A DNA stretch of 50,804 bases, taken from positions 1-50,804 of the forward strand of contig NZ_JACSWA010000343.1 in NCBI RefSeq assembly GCF_016888125.1. The letters are read 5' to 3'. The notes under the pieces were generated by a model, which searched no databases, was not told the DNA's origin, and saw nothing but the letters and a program-made list of their open reading frames with translations. The position numbers and the translations under genes are program-made. This stretch comes from Spirulina sp. CCY15215 (lineage in GTDB: Bacteria; Cyanobacteriota; Cyanobacteriia; Cyanobacteriales; Spirulinaceae). This document shows, piece by piece, positions 50,638 to 50,804 of the stretch (positions within the stretch are counted from its first letter, which is position 1; each line of letters begins with the position of its first letter).

Positions 50638-50804
50638 ATTCTATAGTGTCTTGTTTAACGGGTTTTCGGTCAATTGCGGCACTGGGAATTACGAGAAAAT
50701 GACAGGTGGCGATCGCAGTGGACAATTTGAGTGGCCGCGATCGCATTTTTTTACAAAGGTTCTTGTATTACCGAACGAGTGCTGCAATTGCCAAGCTATC
50801 TTAA

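Overview
The window is from a cyanobacterium. The octamer GCGATCGC (HIP1) recurs throughout both strands, and the recognisable core genes are cyanobacterial in type: a 627-residue FtsH2-like protease, an LrtA-type long ribosome hibernation factor, a CrtD-like carotenoid desaturase, a PEP-CTERM protein, DUF1822, DUF4347 and TPS-CHAT surface proteins. I cannot name genus or species from sequence alone. No rRNA, tRNA, CRISPR array or complete insertion sequence was seen.

Layout. 0-2.3 kb: a truncated HigA-like fragment, then an ABC-type ATPase/TOPRIM gene pair resembling OLD/PARIS-like defence pairs, flanked by two 84-bp direct repeats (81/84 identical) and lacking HIP1. 2.4-5.5 kb: MltA lytic transglycosylase and an ABC-2 permease. 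5.6-9.8 kb: an AAA+ ATPase and a divergent DUF4157 protein, both typical of extracellular contractile injection systems (eCIS), with no structural genes beside them. 9.8-11.7 kb: a TpsB (FhaC/ShlB) outer-membrane transporter. 11.8-14.1 kb: three type II toxin-antitoxin pairs separated by copies of one HIP1-based hairpin. 14.1-29.4 kb: a PEP-CTERM protein, a 2620-residue RTX/Calx-beta protein starting with DUF4347, and a 2116-residue two-partner-secretion exoprotein ending in a CHAT domain.

29.5-37.5 kb: an antitoxin-like/nuclease-like/unknown three-gene cluster; an operon of sigma factor, DUF1822, CHAT-TM-TPR protein and FecR-like/TPR protein; and a large TPR protein. With the two giant secreted proteins this puts three separate caspase-fold (His/Cys dyad) modules within 20 kb, which I consider the strongest candidate for an undescribed system. 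37.7-41.5 kb: YbaK and a four-gene membrane redox operon (ferric-reductase-like domain fused to a Rieske centre). 41.5-42.7 kb: the hibernation factor behind a long leader that carries a 22-codon upstream ORF and mutually exclusive stems. 42.7-45.3 kb: CrtD, a palindromic operator, a paired SMR exporter, and a 132-bp MITE inserted in the stop codon of the second SMR gene. 45.3-50.8 kb: a DUF4065 (Panacea) gene with a small basic partner, Uma2, SecG, lipoyl synthase, an orphan low-HIP1 gene between short direct repeats, and FtsH.

The region mixes housekeeping genes (mltA, ybaK, secG, lipA, ftsH, hpf) with dense accessory content. Functions for the accessory systems are inferred from motifs and gene order, without database searches.
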